Assembly (NCBI GenBank): GCA_032158295.1
Contig: CM063255.1
Span: 4,493,501-4,557,500 of the forward strand
DNA: 64,000 nucleotides
Direction: 5' to 3'
Origin: Pycnopodia helianthoides
Lineage: Eukaryota > Echinodermata > Asteroidea > Forcipulatida > Asteriidae
Under the pieces are notes generated by a model, which was not told the DNA's origin, made no database searches, and saw only the letters and a list, made by a program, of their open reading frames with translations. The position numbers were made by a program, and so were the translations under genes. Position 1 is the first letter of the stretch. Every line of letters begins with the position of its first letter. Shown in pieces: positions 41,501 to 51,074 of the stretch.

Positions 41501-44342
41501 GCTTAAAGGAACATTACAGAATTGGTTTTGCTAACAAAACAGTTGCTGGCAGTGCAAGCACTTTATGTAATCCACCATATACATAAACTGACAAACCTGT
41601 AGAAGTTTGAGATCGATCGGCCATCTGGGTCACGAGAAAATAGTGAAAAACCGATTACACATTTGCATAAAATCATACAGATTTAACAAGTGAATAAAAC
41701 GCTCACTGAGCGATAAACTCCAATCGGAAAATTAGTTTATTCATTTCTCATCAAATATGGCATTTCAGACAGAAATATTTCAAGGGATGTTTTCTACCAT
41801 CATCATCATTAGACCGTGTAAGTTTTCAAAAAGTATCAAAAAGTATATTTTACAAGTTTTATTCTTACCAATTCTGTAATGTTCCTTTAACAGTTAGTTT
41901 AGTGCACGGTTGTGCCACCATAATCCGTTGCAGGTTAATCGGTCAATAGTTACACACAATTGGTCAGTTCTGGTCACTGAAAAATGCTACCAAGAGTTGA
42001 CGTAAATGTTGACCTCCCCTTTCCCTAAAATCTCGGCCCAAATACTCACCTTATCACCCGGTGGTGAGAATCAATGAGTTTTCCATATTTTGAGTGTCTC
42101 AAGTTGCCCGAGTTACCAACGACTGCACATCGGATGCAGCATCCATCGTGTCGCTGGTTGAGCGGCTGCTGATCGGGGATGAGTTTGAAGACTTCGTTGA
42201 GGGCGTCTGAGATGTTCTCGCCCTGGTTATGAATCGACTGGAAGAGAAAACTCAAAGTGGTCAGAGTTTATTCTATTTGAGTTTATGCAAAGTTGGCTGT
42301 GGAGCAGCTGCACGAAATTGGGCCCAGTGCTCTCTTAGCTGGTGGAGAATTTCTCAAAATTGTAGCTTAAAGGAACATTACAGAATTGATTTTTGCTAAC
42401 AAAACAGTTGCTGGCAGTGTAAGCACTTTATGTAATCCACCATATACATAAACTGACAAACCTGTAGAAGTTTGAGATCGATCGGACATCTGGGTCACGA
42501 GAAAATAGTGAAAAACCGATTGCACGTTTGCATGAAATCATATGGATTCAACAAATGAATAAAACGCTCACTGAGCGACAAACTCCAATCGGAAAATTAG
42601 TCTATTCATTCCTCATCAAATATGGCATTTCAGACAAATATTTCAAGGGATGTTTTCTACTATCATCATCATTAGACCATGTAAGTTTTATGTAAATCTG
42701 TGATCAAAAAGTATATTTTACAAGTTCTTTTCTTACCAATTCTGTAATGTTCATTTAATCATTTCACGTCGATGACATCTTTAGACAAACAACTTTCTTT
42801 GGACAGACTAAGGGGTTGACGCCGGGAACAACTACGAATTTTCCTCCATTTTTTGCTGACATGCGGACATCTGACATTTTTATCCACCTGGACTTTCCAT
42901 TGTGTAGCTTGCACATGCAGGCACCTACTGAGATATCCTTTGTTTCACCCGTACAAAAAAAATGACAACAGGTTCTGGAAAACATGCCTTGTAAAACCCC
43001 TTTCCGGGGTTATTGTGTAACCCCTCTGATTCCAGACATTTGTTCTGTTGTTATACAATTGTGGCATACAAGAATGGACAGGCTGGTACCATCGTTAATC
43101 ATTATATTCGGCTCAATGGGAGGTAAGTCCGAGCGTTTCGACATTCAAGCATACCAGGGTAGATTTTAGGCCTTGGCTGACGGCCGAGGTTCTGCGAATC
43201 ACGGTGAGTTCCTACTCAATTTTTTCACACGACAACATCCTATCACTGAATTAATTATGAGAACCTTTGTTGTCGTTTCTTTGTCAAGTCAGGGTTTCAT
43301 TGATATTTTTCAAAAATGTTTTTCAAAGGAAAACGATTACTCAAGAAGCTCCAAAACAGGTAGGCACAGAATTCTTCTTTTAAAATACCAACGTAAAGTG
43401 GTTAATAATAATAATAATAATAATAATAACTAGTTCTTATATAGCGCATTTCACAATAACGTATCAATGTGCTTTACAATTAGTGCCCTGGTCATTGGGC
43501 CAATAGCATTCCTGTAATCTTTCTCAGCTCCCTGGGGAGTATACAGCCCCTGGCTGCCGTGGCGCTCTGAAGGCTTTTTCAAACACAATATCAACCTCTA
43601 ACCTCGCAGGTACCCATTTATACCCCTGGGTGAAGAGAAGCATCTTGCTCAAGGACACAAGTGTCATGACCGGGATTCGAACGCACACCCCAATGACTTA
43701 ACCACCAGAACTTGAATCGGATGCTTTAAAACCACTCGGCCATGACACCCTACAATGTTAACCCTCCTACTCTCAGTGACTCTTGGCAACGAGTTGACCA
43801 ACCATTTGAAACCATTCGACTGCCAAGGTTGTGTACGGTGGCACAACTGTGCACAGAACTAACTGTGTACTGTGTACATGCATTCCCTCATGGTATCATA
43901 TTGCAGGCTAGCATAGTTTATCTATCATTCAAAACCACAGTGAATGGTATTGATTGGTCAGACAGCAAGAGGGATAATGTCTGGAAAGTTCCATGCTTTA
44001 ATGTTGACTTACCAGCCACCACTTCTTGACGTCCTTGTTCAGTTCAACATTCTGTCTACTCCACACTGGACTTATGCTGTTATTGAACCGGCTGTCGAAC
44101 CAGGCTGAAGACCCAGGTTCCCACAGCCTCCGACATGTTCCATTACAGCTGCTCTGGTTCGCATTCTTCTGGACATCAGCGCCGGGCGCCTGAAAATACC
44201 CATTATCGCGGCTCCGACAGTCTCTCCCCTCACACAAGGAATTGGGTCTGCCTTTAAATGTGTTTGTGTAAATTATTCCTACATTTCGCCGATTCATGAA
44301 AGCAATCAATGACAGGATGGTGAGCAACAATAGAGACAGCAT
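35346..44342 (-). CDS. alpha-2,3-sialyltransferase, ST3Gal I/II-like (GT29), copy B
   Basis: Tandem paralogue of the 11350-24772 gene. Coding exons: 44013-44342, 42050-42237, 39204-39383, 38406-38505, 36868-36987 and 35346-35528. Exons 2-6 have the same lengths and phases as copy A; motifs L, S, III and VS are all intact (RCAVVGNSGNLR, HICDE, WDHYWE, HKHSFE). Differences are few (for example NHAP for NYAP, PDAG to LDAG). The first exon differs: a 16-bp deletion removes the acceptor and the MRRRWKSY start, so the first in-frame Met begins directly in the membrane anchor (MLSLLLLTILSLIAF), giving 366 residues with no cytosolic tail. The enzyme domain looks functional; expression or Golgi retention may be altered. 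Confidence 0.85.
35600..35935. repeat. two units of the ~190-bp intron-5 repeat, copy B
   Basis: Homologous to 12030-13200 in copy A but only two units; the second is interrupted by an insertion at 35942. Confidence 0.8.
35942..36281 (+). mobile_element. 340-bp retroelement-like insertion with GTTGCA duplication
   Basis: It splits the conserved AGCTGTTGCAAACTGCTTACC segment of the intronic repeat and is flanked by GTTGCA at 35936-35941 and 36282-36287. It begins TGACTAGAGAAGCTAGTCGA with a 6-bp hairpin followed by GAAACG, and ends GCCTCAAAAACCATAC. No coding frame. It resembles the end of a Penelope-like or non-LTR element; family uncertain. Confidence 0.55.
36629..36815. mobile_element. GGGCCCAATTTCGTAAGAG element in intron 5 of copy B
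   Basis: Orthologous to 13478-13677 in copy A: the same ends and inner GTTTGGCTGGTAACCTTATT block. Confidence 0.65.
36868..36987 (-). CDS. copy B coding exon 5: sialylmotif S
   Basis: 120 bp; protein identical to exon 5 of copy A. The acceptor is CCTAAAG before GTTTTACTC; the donor is GATGAG before GTAGGG. Confidence 0.9.
37196..37692. mobile_element. paired fold-back insertion unique to copy B
   Basis: The first element has perfect 22-bp ends (TACTATACCTCATACATATT.. at 37203 and its complement ending at 37524). The second overlaps it (GTATAGTAAAACAAATAC to ATTTGTATACT) and contains a hairpin with arms of about 30 bp (CCTCGGTATTGGAAGTTGAC, 37572-37642). Copy A reads CGTTTTATACTATCAACAGC straight across this point. 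Confidence 0.7.
37796..38026 (-). mobile_element. TTAA MITE family M4
   Basis: 231 bp between TTAACCCTTTGGCTGTCTG and AGTAGGAGGGTTAA. The empty site in copy A is GCTTTTAACGAAGGTAG (15013). Other copies are at 39575-39804 and 43758-43976. Confidence 0.8.
38406..38505 (-). CDS. copy B coding exon 4
   Basis: 100 bp with the same GAATGAG acceptor and TCAAAG/GTGAGG donor as copy A; one residue differs (SHHYF versus SHYYF). Confidence 0.85.
38616..38895 (+). mobile_element. tRNA-headed SINE family S3
   Basis: The A-box-like TTGGCTCAGTGGTTTC and B-box GGTTCGAATCCCGG are followed by a TGTGTGGGTTTTTCCTAC body and a GATAAT tail. A decayed relative is shared by both gene copies near 11110-11330 and 35110-35280. 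It lies in intron 3 of copy B and is absent from copy A. Confidence 0.7.
39204..39383 (-). CDS. copy B coding exon 3
   Basis: 180 bp. The acceptor is CTTTTAG before GGTGAACCATG; the donor is ACCTG before GTAAGG. It encodes NHAPTEGYEEDVGSKETHR to SALTDGKIT. Two broken duplicates of this exon follow at higher coordinates. Confidence 0.9.
39431..39544 (-). pseudogene. partial duplicate of exon 3, copy B (1)
   Basis: It keeps the acceptor (TTTTAG before GGTGAACTATG) and an open frame for NYAPTKGYEEDVGSEETHR to NVQKGAH, then diverges into intron-like sequence without a donor. It is 5' of the true exon 3 by 48 bp. Confidence 0.8.
39575..39804 (+). mobile_element. TTAA MITE family M4
   Basis: TTAACCCTCCTACTGTCAG at the left, CAGACAGCAAGAGGGTTAA at the right, 230 bp. 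Confidence 0.8.
39927..39969 (-). pseudogene. partial duplicate of exon 3, copy B (2)
   Basis: About 43 bp of exon 3 including the acceptor, preceded by the same AGAGATGAAAGACC intron text. It breaks off inside the GYEEDVG codons. Confidence 0.65.
40466..40807 (+). mobile_element. tRNA-headed SINE family S1, full copy
   Basis: The head GGGCCGAGTGGTTTAGAGC and B-box GGTTCGAATCCCGG are followed by a body with CAAGATGCTTTACTG and a tail AATGCGCTATATAAGAACTA with (TTA)n. It lies in intron 2 of copy B. Confidence 0.8.
40808..41502. other. intron 2 of copy B, unannotated
   Basis: Contains a small hairpin AAAATGTGCT/AGCACATTTT (41034-41063) and a short minus frame (40941-41165) without family features. 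No gene is recognised. Confidence 0.2.
41503..41890 (+). mobile_element. TTAA MITE family M1
   Basis: A 388-bp copy in intron 2 of copy B, 160 bp from exon 2. Not present beside exon 2 of copy A. Confidence 0.85.
42050..42237 (-). CDS. copy B coding exon 2: sialylmotif L
   Basis: 188 bp. The acceptor is CTCTTCCAG before TCGATTCA; the donor is ATAAG before GTGAGTAT. It encodes the same motif L as copy A, with changes upstream of it (ISDALNE for ILDILNQ). Confidence 0.9.
42367..42758 (+). mobile_element. TTAA MITE family M1
   Basis: A 392-bp copy in intron 1 of copy B; the right end reads TGTTCATTTAA. Confidence 0.85.
42759..43401. other. intron 1 of copy B, unannotated
   Basis: No repeat family recognised; short frames only. 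Confidence 0.2.
43402..43747 (-). mobile_element. tRNA-headed SINE family S1
   Basis: Full copy, with an (ATA)n tail at 43402-43428 and head ending GGCCATGACACC. It lies in intron 1 of copy B. Confidence 0.8.
43758..43976 (+). mobile_element. TTAA MITE family M4, right end decayed
   Basis: Left TTAACCCTCCTACTCTCAG; the right end GAGGGATAA has lost the TTAA. It ends 36 bp from exon 1 of copy B. Confidence 0.7.
44013..44342 (-). CDS. copy B coding exon 1 (altered start)
   Basis: Ends at the same GTAAGT donor as copy A. The start at 44342 is the first in-frame ATG. An upstream out-of-frame ATGGAAAATTTG is created by the deletion. No AG dinucleotide exists on the minus strand from about 44423 down to 44280, so the A-type acceptor is lost. 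An upstream AG near 44423, or one after the anchor codons (44279), would have to be used. Confidence 0.65.
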
Positions 44343-44684
44343 TTGGAGGCAAATTTTCCATCAAATACAAACAAACAAAAAATAGATAAAATGATATATT
44401 ACGGGGATTCAAACGCAGAACCTATTCACTCTGCCGAAGGTTTTAGGCAGGATTTGGTAAAAGGGTGTCCAAATTTGCTGGAAATTTAAAAACTGGGTGT
44501 CCAAAAGACACCCACACCCCCTCTGGCTAACACTATGACTCTGCCATAATTCAGGATCACATGAGAACCTCAGACATGTCACAAAGAGTCCAACCCTTCA
44601 AAATGAACGCAAGAAGTCAATATTTTTAATATTGAAAACATTTTTACAAGTATATCTATTGTCTTGTATACATGTACATGAAGA

Positions 44685-44752
44685 TGCGATAATTGAACCC
44701 TCAATTCTCTAGATGGTCAGACAGACAAGACCAATGAGCTACAACTATCGCA
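44685..44752 (-). repeat. tRNA-like sequence, copy B
   Basis: 68 nt with the same 7-bp acceptor stem as 25895-25962. The two copies differ at only a few positions. Confidence 0.4.
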
Positions 44753-44779
44753 GCTAGTATGTAGTCATTTTATTTTTAA

Positions 44780-45215
44780 GGGGGCAGCCCAAGTCAAAAC
44801 TGTTCGGTATTCATCAGGGAACACAAAAACACCTTCAAACCTTTGTTCCCAGAATTTGGTCACGGGACCTACAGGCTGGTCTCCTACTACTGTGTCCTAG
44901 TGATTTGGGCAAGATACTTTTAAAATTATAATTGCTCATTGGCACTGTTTTTTTGCCTTCATCTTTCAAGATGAAACATTGCTGTTATAGACCACTGGCT
45001 GGCTGATCTGATAAATTTGATGAATTTTTTGAGCATTTTTTTTTTCCAGTCCCTGTTTGGGGGGTTGTGAATCCTGTAGGGCATTTGTACCCAGTGTTAC
45101 TGTTGAGCACAATCTTTGGCTTTGCAATCCAAACTTTTTCATTTTTGCGTACGCAATTTTTGGTGTAAAGTCTGCCCACACAAATAAAAATTTGGCTGGG
45201 GCCTGAAATTTACAC
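44780..45215. other. segment present only in copy B intron
   Basis: Inserted relative to copy A between TTTATTTTTA and TACTTTCCTTTGGTAC-like flanks. The short minus frames (44966-45181) have no recognised domain. Origin unknown. Confidence 0.3.
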
Positions 45216-45291
45216 GATTTGTATGAATAATTCCCCTTGGTACACGGCCGGAGGTTTAACTAGCTTAGCATTGCTAAGACTAGCAAGACAT

Positions 45292-45687
45292 TTAAAGGAA
45301 CATTACAGAATTGGTTTTTGCTAACAAAACAGAACGCTTGCAGTGTAAGCACTTTATGTAATCCACCATATACATAAACTGACAAACCTGTAGAAGTTTG
45401 AGATCGATCGGCCATCTAGGTCACGAGAAAATATTGAAAAACCGATTACACATTTGCATGAAATCATACATAGATTCAACAAATGAATAAAACGCTCACT
45501 GAGCGATAAACTCAAATCGGAAAATTAGTTTATTCATTTCTCATCAAATATGGCATTTCAGACAAAAATATTTCAAGGGATGTTTTCTACTATCATCATC
45601 ATTAGACAGTGTAAGTTTATGTGAATCTGGTGATCAAAAAGTATATTTTACAATTTTTTTCTTACCAATTCTGTAATGTTCCTTTAA
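45292..45687 (+). mobile_element. TTAA MITE family M1
   Basis: A 396-bp full copy upstream of copy B exon 1; not at the corresponding place in copy A. Confidence 0.85.
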
Positions 45688-45844
45688 GTTAGTGATTTGT
45701 GGTGGTATGCTGCGGAAAAATTAGCTGAACGAGCCTCATATACTCAACTTCTACTTCTAGAAATGGAGCCTTAGAAGTACTCAACTTCTATGAATGAGGA
45801 GAACCTAGGTCCACTATAACTCGGACTACTTACTTTTTTGGTTT

Positions 45845-45960
45845 GGGGTTGAACAAAGAAAAAATTACTAGAGCGGGATTTGAACCAACGACCTCCGGAT
45901 TAACGTACCGGCGCTCTAACAACTAACAACTGATCTATCTAGCTAGCCCTATGTTGGCGG
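45845..45960 (-). repeat. tRNA-derived repeat fragment
   Basis: Matches 645-735: ACCTCCGGATTAACG with a GGTTCAAATCCCGCTC complement and the same GGGTTGAACAAAG flank. Confidence 0.4.
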
Positions 45961-46102
45961 TCTCCCTACTTACTTTTTTTACATGGACGTAAACTGTATG
46001 AGAAAGATCATGATGATGAAAAATAAAAATGAAATAAACGTTTTACTCAATTGTAACTGTATCAATGAGTAACATTGTCAAGTAATGAATACATATTCTT
46101 AC

Positions 46103-46335
46103 CGTATAGTGTGTTTACCTTCAACCATTTATGCCACTCGTGATATCTCTCCAATATTTCAGTTCTTCACCGAAGATTGGACAGCTAGCCGAGCATGTCT
46201 TTGTGATTGTCTTGCTCTGTATAATTTTCCCATCTGTGATTTTTCCTGAGAGCAGAAAACGCCCTCAACGTTTGATCATGGCAAATGTTTTTATTTTTAT
46301 GCGGCCAAAGGTGTTCGGTTTTTTCAGATGCCAAA
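46103..46335 (-). promoter_or_regulatory. putative 5' non-coding exon and promoter region, copy B
   Basis: The donor TATACG before GTAAGAAT (46101-46102) and upstream sequence are conserved with 30459-30790. Homology ends near 46335, marking the outer edge of the duplicated block. Confidence 0.4.
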
Positions 46336-48020
46336 TGAAAAATATTATACTCTAGGGCCAACATACCCTCCCAAACCAAACAAGAAATTTTAGGAATGTA
46401 CAACTTTCGGAAAGCATTTGCTTTCCTGTCTTCTTGTGCTCCAATGTGGGACTAATACTAGAACTAGCAGAGGACTTTGACAACGTAGAGGAATTCAACA
46501 TTTACAATACAAGGCAGAAAGTCGTGTCAACCAACACACGAGCACTTTGCAGTGGCCGGCTCCGGGTACGTGTCACGCGCCCGGGGTAGTCTGGTTCCCA
46601 GCCCCAAAAATCTCCGACTAGGCTCTGTCGAATTAACAAGAGACGTCAAGGAATCTTTGGTCAGGGAACCAGACTAGCGCCCGGGGTTGGGGAAATCCCC
46701 GCGATCGAGCCATTTGCGAATGATTACGTTATCGCCAATTTAGAATTTATACTGTCTGTATCAGTCGTATGAGGGCAGCACTCAACGAAATGTTCAAAAA
46801 ATAGCCGTTATTATCGCGCGTGATAAAAGTGTTTTGTTTGACTCATTTCTCAAAAACTGAAGCATTTCATGGAATAATATTTCAAGGGAAGTTTTCTACT
46901 ATCACCTTCTGTAAACCTTGTAAGTTATTTGTAAATCTGTACACTTGCTTACCTTACCAATGTTGTACATATCCTTTAACTTTTCTACTTGCTCGCTCAA
47001 GCCAAACTTTGAATATTCAGTATGCAAAACCAATAAATTAACCAATCAAATAACCTGTTGAAATCACATCACCCTCAGGTATGTCTTGAGGTGGCTCACC
47101 AAGTCCAAGGAATTTTCAGGGCGCGGTGCGGCCACTTAAAATAAAATCTTGTTCCCTTACTAACCATAACTTAAAGTTCATTACGGCCATTCACAAACTA
47201 AACTATAAGTTACTCTTCTGTTTTAATTTCTGGAGTAAATTCGCTACATTTAATTTCACTCTGTGACACGACCCTCTTTTAATCGGCATCGGCTCAGTAA
47301 AAAAAGTGTTTTATAACTGGGGGTTCGAAGTCCATGGGTCATACTGGGTCATACTGGAGTCCAGGGTCATACTGCCTTAAGGGTCATAGGTCATGTCAAT
47401 TGGGTCTGTCTGAGGATTGAACCTAAAGGGTTTCACCTGTTTTTGCTAAAAACTAAACGAGTAATTATTCAAAAATGTGTTTTCGGTCTACGTGGCTGCA
47501 GACCGGTAGGCCATCGGATTGAATACAATTATGTTAACCCTCTACAAACGATGCAAAGTTTCAATAAATCATCACTGCTGTGGTTGTCAAATGTGCATAT
47601 TTGTTATCATAAACTTTGAATTAGTGTAATTTGACAGTCTTGTTTACGCCATCATAAAGTCATTTTTATAGTGTATGCGTCATGGGATTCAGTTTCTTCA
47701 GTTTGCAGGCTCATTTCATTATCAATTTAATTTTGACGGAGAATTGTTGAATTACAATGCTCACATATAATTTGACTGTTGAACGGGTTGAGCGTGGTGC
47801 AAGGGCTGTGTGCAGCTTGACCGGAGACTACCCTTCAATCTTCAATCCTCAATAAAAAAAAATATAGAATAATCTCTATACAGCACTTTGAAAGGCTATA
47901 CTGGGATGTGGTGCAGTGCGGCGTCAGTCACAGCCAAAAAGTGCCGGCAAAGAAGAAAAGTGGGAAACGAAGAGCACAGAAATGGCAAAATCAAGCGGGG
48001 AAAAAAAATAAGGGTGCATT
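46336..48020. other. intergenic; a decayed MITE only
   Basis: A decayed M2/M1-like stretch lies at about 46795-46980 (ATCGCGCGTGATAA, CATTTCATGGAATAATATTT). Otherwise no gene or repeat is recognised. Confidence 0.3.
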
Positions 48021-48026
48021 ACAAAC

Positions 48027-48205
48027 TTGGCTCTTATTCGTAGTGCAACGTAATTCCACTGTAAGCCACGCCCACTTCACACACACTGGCTCTTATTCGT
48101 AGTGCAACGTAATTCCACTGTAAGCCACCCACTTCACACACACTGGCTCTTATTCGTAGTGCAACGTAATTCCACTGTAAGCCACGCCCACTTCACAAAC
48201 TGGCT
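48027..48205. repeat. ~58-bp tandem repeat, three units
   Basis: GGCTCTTATTCGTAGTGCAA recurs three times with AATTCCACTGTAAGCCAC and CCCACTTCACA between. Confidence 0.85.
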
Positions 48206-48744
48206 CCACTGTTAATTTACTAAACCAGGGCCCAATTTCATAGCGCTGCTTAAAACCCTGGAAAGCGCCCCTACATTTTGCGCACATTGACTCTGTGCTT
48301 GGTGATTGCAGTCCCCATTATGTTCCTGCATATCATATACGAGTTCAGAATGTGGATAAATGACTTTCTTTATGCCTTTTTCTAACTTTCTATGGATGCT
48401 ATAAGTATCCTGAGGAGATGTCGATAGTATTTATTTAATTTTGGAAGAAAATATTTTGTTTTTGTTTATTTGTTTGTTTATAATTTCTTTGAAAAGGGTA
48501 GAAGATTTACTCATAATAATAACACAACGACGGCAAAAGTTCCGTATGACTAAATATTTAATTAAGTACTCTAATACTCTAAAAACTAGCTCACGATTAA
48601 TTGAAATATTTACATTGGTTTTATAAGTTCACAAGACTGGAATAATTTCAGAGAGAGCGGAGAAACATGTTGAGTACACTGGTATTTTGCTTCTCACAAA
48701 GCTTTGCATTAATTGTATGGTATGGTGTTCCATAGAGGACAGCC

Positions 48745-49005
48745 TCCGTCGGAGTTGTGAGTTGGGCCGTTGGATGGAGTTGTGAGTTGGGCCGTCGGAG
48801 TTGTGAGTTGTCCGTCGGAGTTGTGAGTTGGCCGTCGGAGTTGTGAGTTGTCCGTCAGAGTTGTGAGTTGTCCCGTCGGAGTTGTGAGTTGTCCGTCGGA
48901 GTTGTGAGTTGTCCGTCGGAGTTGTGAGTTGTCCGTCGGAGTTGTGAGTTGTCCGTCGGAGTTGTGAGTTGGCCGTCGGAGTTGTGAGTTGGCCGTCGGA
49001 CTTTT
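48745..49005. repeat. 20-bp minisatellite inside the piggyBac element
   Basis: About 13 units of GTCCGTCGGAGTTGTGAGTT and one-base variants, in the non-coding stretch between the left end and the transposase stop codon. Confidence 0.9.
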
Positions 49006-49189
49006 TATTTGTTTGTTGATCCCAAAATATGAATACAGAGACTTGAACTTGGAAATGTAATCAATCGTTTACAGTCCGGTGCAGTTCATGCAGGTTGGGC
49101 CAAGGCTGAAAACAACAAAAATGCGCGAACATGTCGTTGATTTACCATGTAAAGCAACTAGTAAAAGCCAAGGCATTCATGGCAGTTGT

Positions 49190-51074
49190 TCACGGGACGG
49201 CTAGTGTGCTGTGCTTAGCACAGGCATATCGGCGACATGATTCGCACACTTTAGTGGTTCGGCCTTTCGCCCCTTCACATAGGAAGCAATATCCGTTCTT
49301 CAGTCTGCTGTGGCCGGGTCGGTCTGCTTCGGGCAGCGGCTGCCTGGGGTGTTGGATCTCGTACCCGATCGTCTCCAGGGCCCTGCGGGTTCTCCGTGCC
49401 AGACGGCTGGCGTTGGCAGCCCTCAGCATGCACTGCGGGTGCATGAGCTCCCTTGCCAGTTGGCTGAGGAAACGCACTACGGGCACTGCCTTTGGGATGC
49501 CAGCCAGGGTTGTTCAGTCCGTAGAGGGTGTATGCATTGATGGCGGCCAGGTTCATGATGTTGTAGAAGACGACCATCGGCCAGCGTCTGGTAATGCGGG
49601 CCACGTTGTAGACGCTACACATCTGGTCGATGGTGTCCACCCCTGCCTTGGTGTGATTGTAGTCATGGATCATCTCCGGTTTTGAAGTTGCGTCGTTGAT
49701 GGCAGAGTCGTGATGCATTGATGATAGGAGGAGGACACTCTTATTCTTTCTGGGCACATAAGAGACAAGGGTCAAGGGGCCGGCAAAGAGAAACTTTGAG
49801 GACTTGGCTTCTCTCTTCTTTGATGCTTTGGGCTTAAAAGTATCTGGAACTTCGCGACGCCATCCCTTTATTGTGCCCAGCAAAGTGAGGTCCTCCTGTA
49901 GCAGTTCTTCAGCGAACTCACAGCTAGTGAAGTAACTGTCCGCGGTAATGTTGCGGCCGGTTTTGAATAGCGGACGGACCATATCCAAAACAACACGCTT
50001 ACCTAGTTTAGTTTCCCGCGTATTGTTCTCCTTTCCCAAGTAGGGCTGAATGTTTGTGACGTAGTTGTGCGTACTGTCTGTACACACCCAAAACTTAATA
50101 CCGTAGCGAGCTGGCTTTCTGGGCATGCACTGCCTAAAGCCGCATCTGCCACGGAAAGCAACAAGTTCATCATCAACGGTCACATTCTCCCCTGGATTGA
50201 AATACCTCCGACAGTTATTTACGAACTCGTCGAAAACATCTCGTATAGCCGCGAACTTGTCAGTTGCCTTCCGTTGCTCCCGTGTAGCCTTGTCATCGAA
50301 GCGCATCATTCGGAGAACCTCCTGAAACCGGTCCCCTTTCATGGCAGCTTGGCAGACCGGTCTCGCAAACATGCCCGGCCTCCAGAAGTCGCGAACCTGC
50401 TCGTGCGCTGCCTTACACAGGCCGAGGAAATAAAGAAGACCCAGTACGGTCAGGAGCTCCATCATGACGAGGTTCACCCAGGAGCGGCCTCGTTCTCGAA
50501 CCCCCTGCTCGTTGGTGTAGCGAAGGATGTTATCCAGGACGCGGTCAGGAAAGAACAATTTCCAAAACTCCAATATTGAAGTTGCCCCTCCGATGTTACG
50601 TGGGCCTGATGCCTGTCGCGAGATGTTTGCTCGTGGCAGCCTTGCAGGGGTCGGTTCGTCAACCGACCAAGTGTGCCCCGACTTTGCCTTGTAGGTGGTT
50701 GGTCGAGCATCAGGCCGCACTGGTGTCGGCCTCTGTCGTTTAGCAGGCTTTCTAACTCGTTGAAGTGGCTGAGGATCGCTGTCGTCACTTCTGCCATCTT
50801 CAGTATCAGCATCGTCGGCGGCTTCATCTGCACTATCATTGTCATCCCCGCTGTCGTCACCATCCTCACCACCTTCACCACCTTCACCACCTTCATCATC
50901 ATTTCCACTTTCTTCTTCATTGTTGTCACTATCGTCATCACCATCACTAAGAATCCTAGTAAGATCAGCAGTTTCTGAAATATTACTGTGGATGCTTCCG
51001 TCACTATCGCCGTCGTCACTGCTTTCCTCGAGAATGTGATTTAGAACTTTTGTCGGTGTCATTTGGATAGCCAT
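49190..51074 (-). pseudogene. piggyBac transposase, one frameshift before the C-terminal zinc domain
   Basis: The likely start is the ATG at 51072-51074 (MAIQMTPTKV), because the 44 codons before it look non-coding. A very acidic N-terminal region is followed by the DDE_Tnp_1_7 core (ILEFWKLFFP, DFWRPGMF). The three catalytic Asp lie in VTVDDEL, NITADSYF and AGVDTIDQMC, spaced 78 and 101 residues, the same spacing as in the founding piggyBac enzyme (D268, D346, D447). After NNPGWHP, near 49480-49496, the frame changes. The second frame encodes FLSQLAREL and a Cys-rich end (CFLCEGAKGRTTKVCESCRR) to the stop at 49190. A cut-and-paste transposase by family; the frameshift would remove the zinc-binding domain. 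Confidence 0.9.

Noticed and set aside
44966..45181. Short minus frames with a CPTGF-like segment as a possible Cys-rich domain
   Set aside because: Only one or two Cys, no splice sites of note, and it lies in a segment present only in copy B.
49131..51039. Plus-strand frames (for example 49131-49685, 50067-50579, 50673-50978)
   Set aside because: Antisense shadows of the piggyBac transposase; the His/Pro/Ser-rich ones mirror its acidic region.
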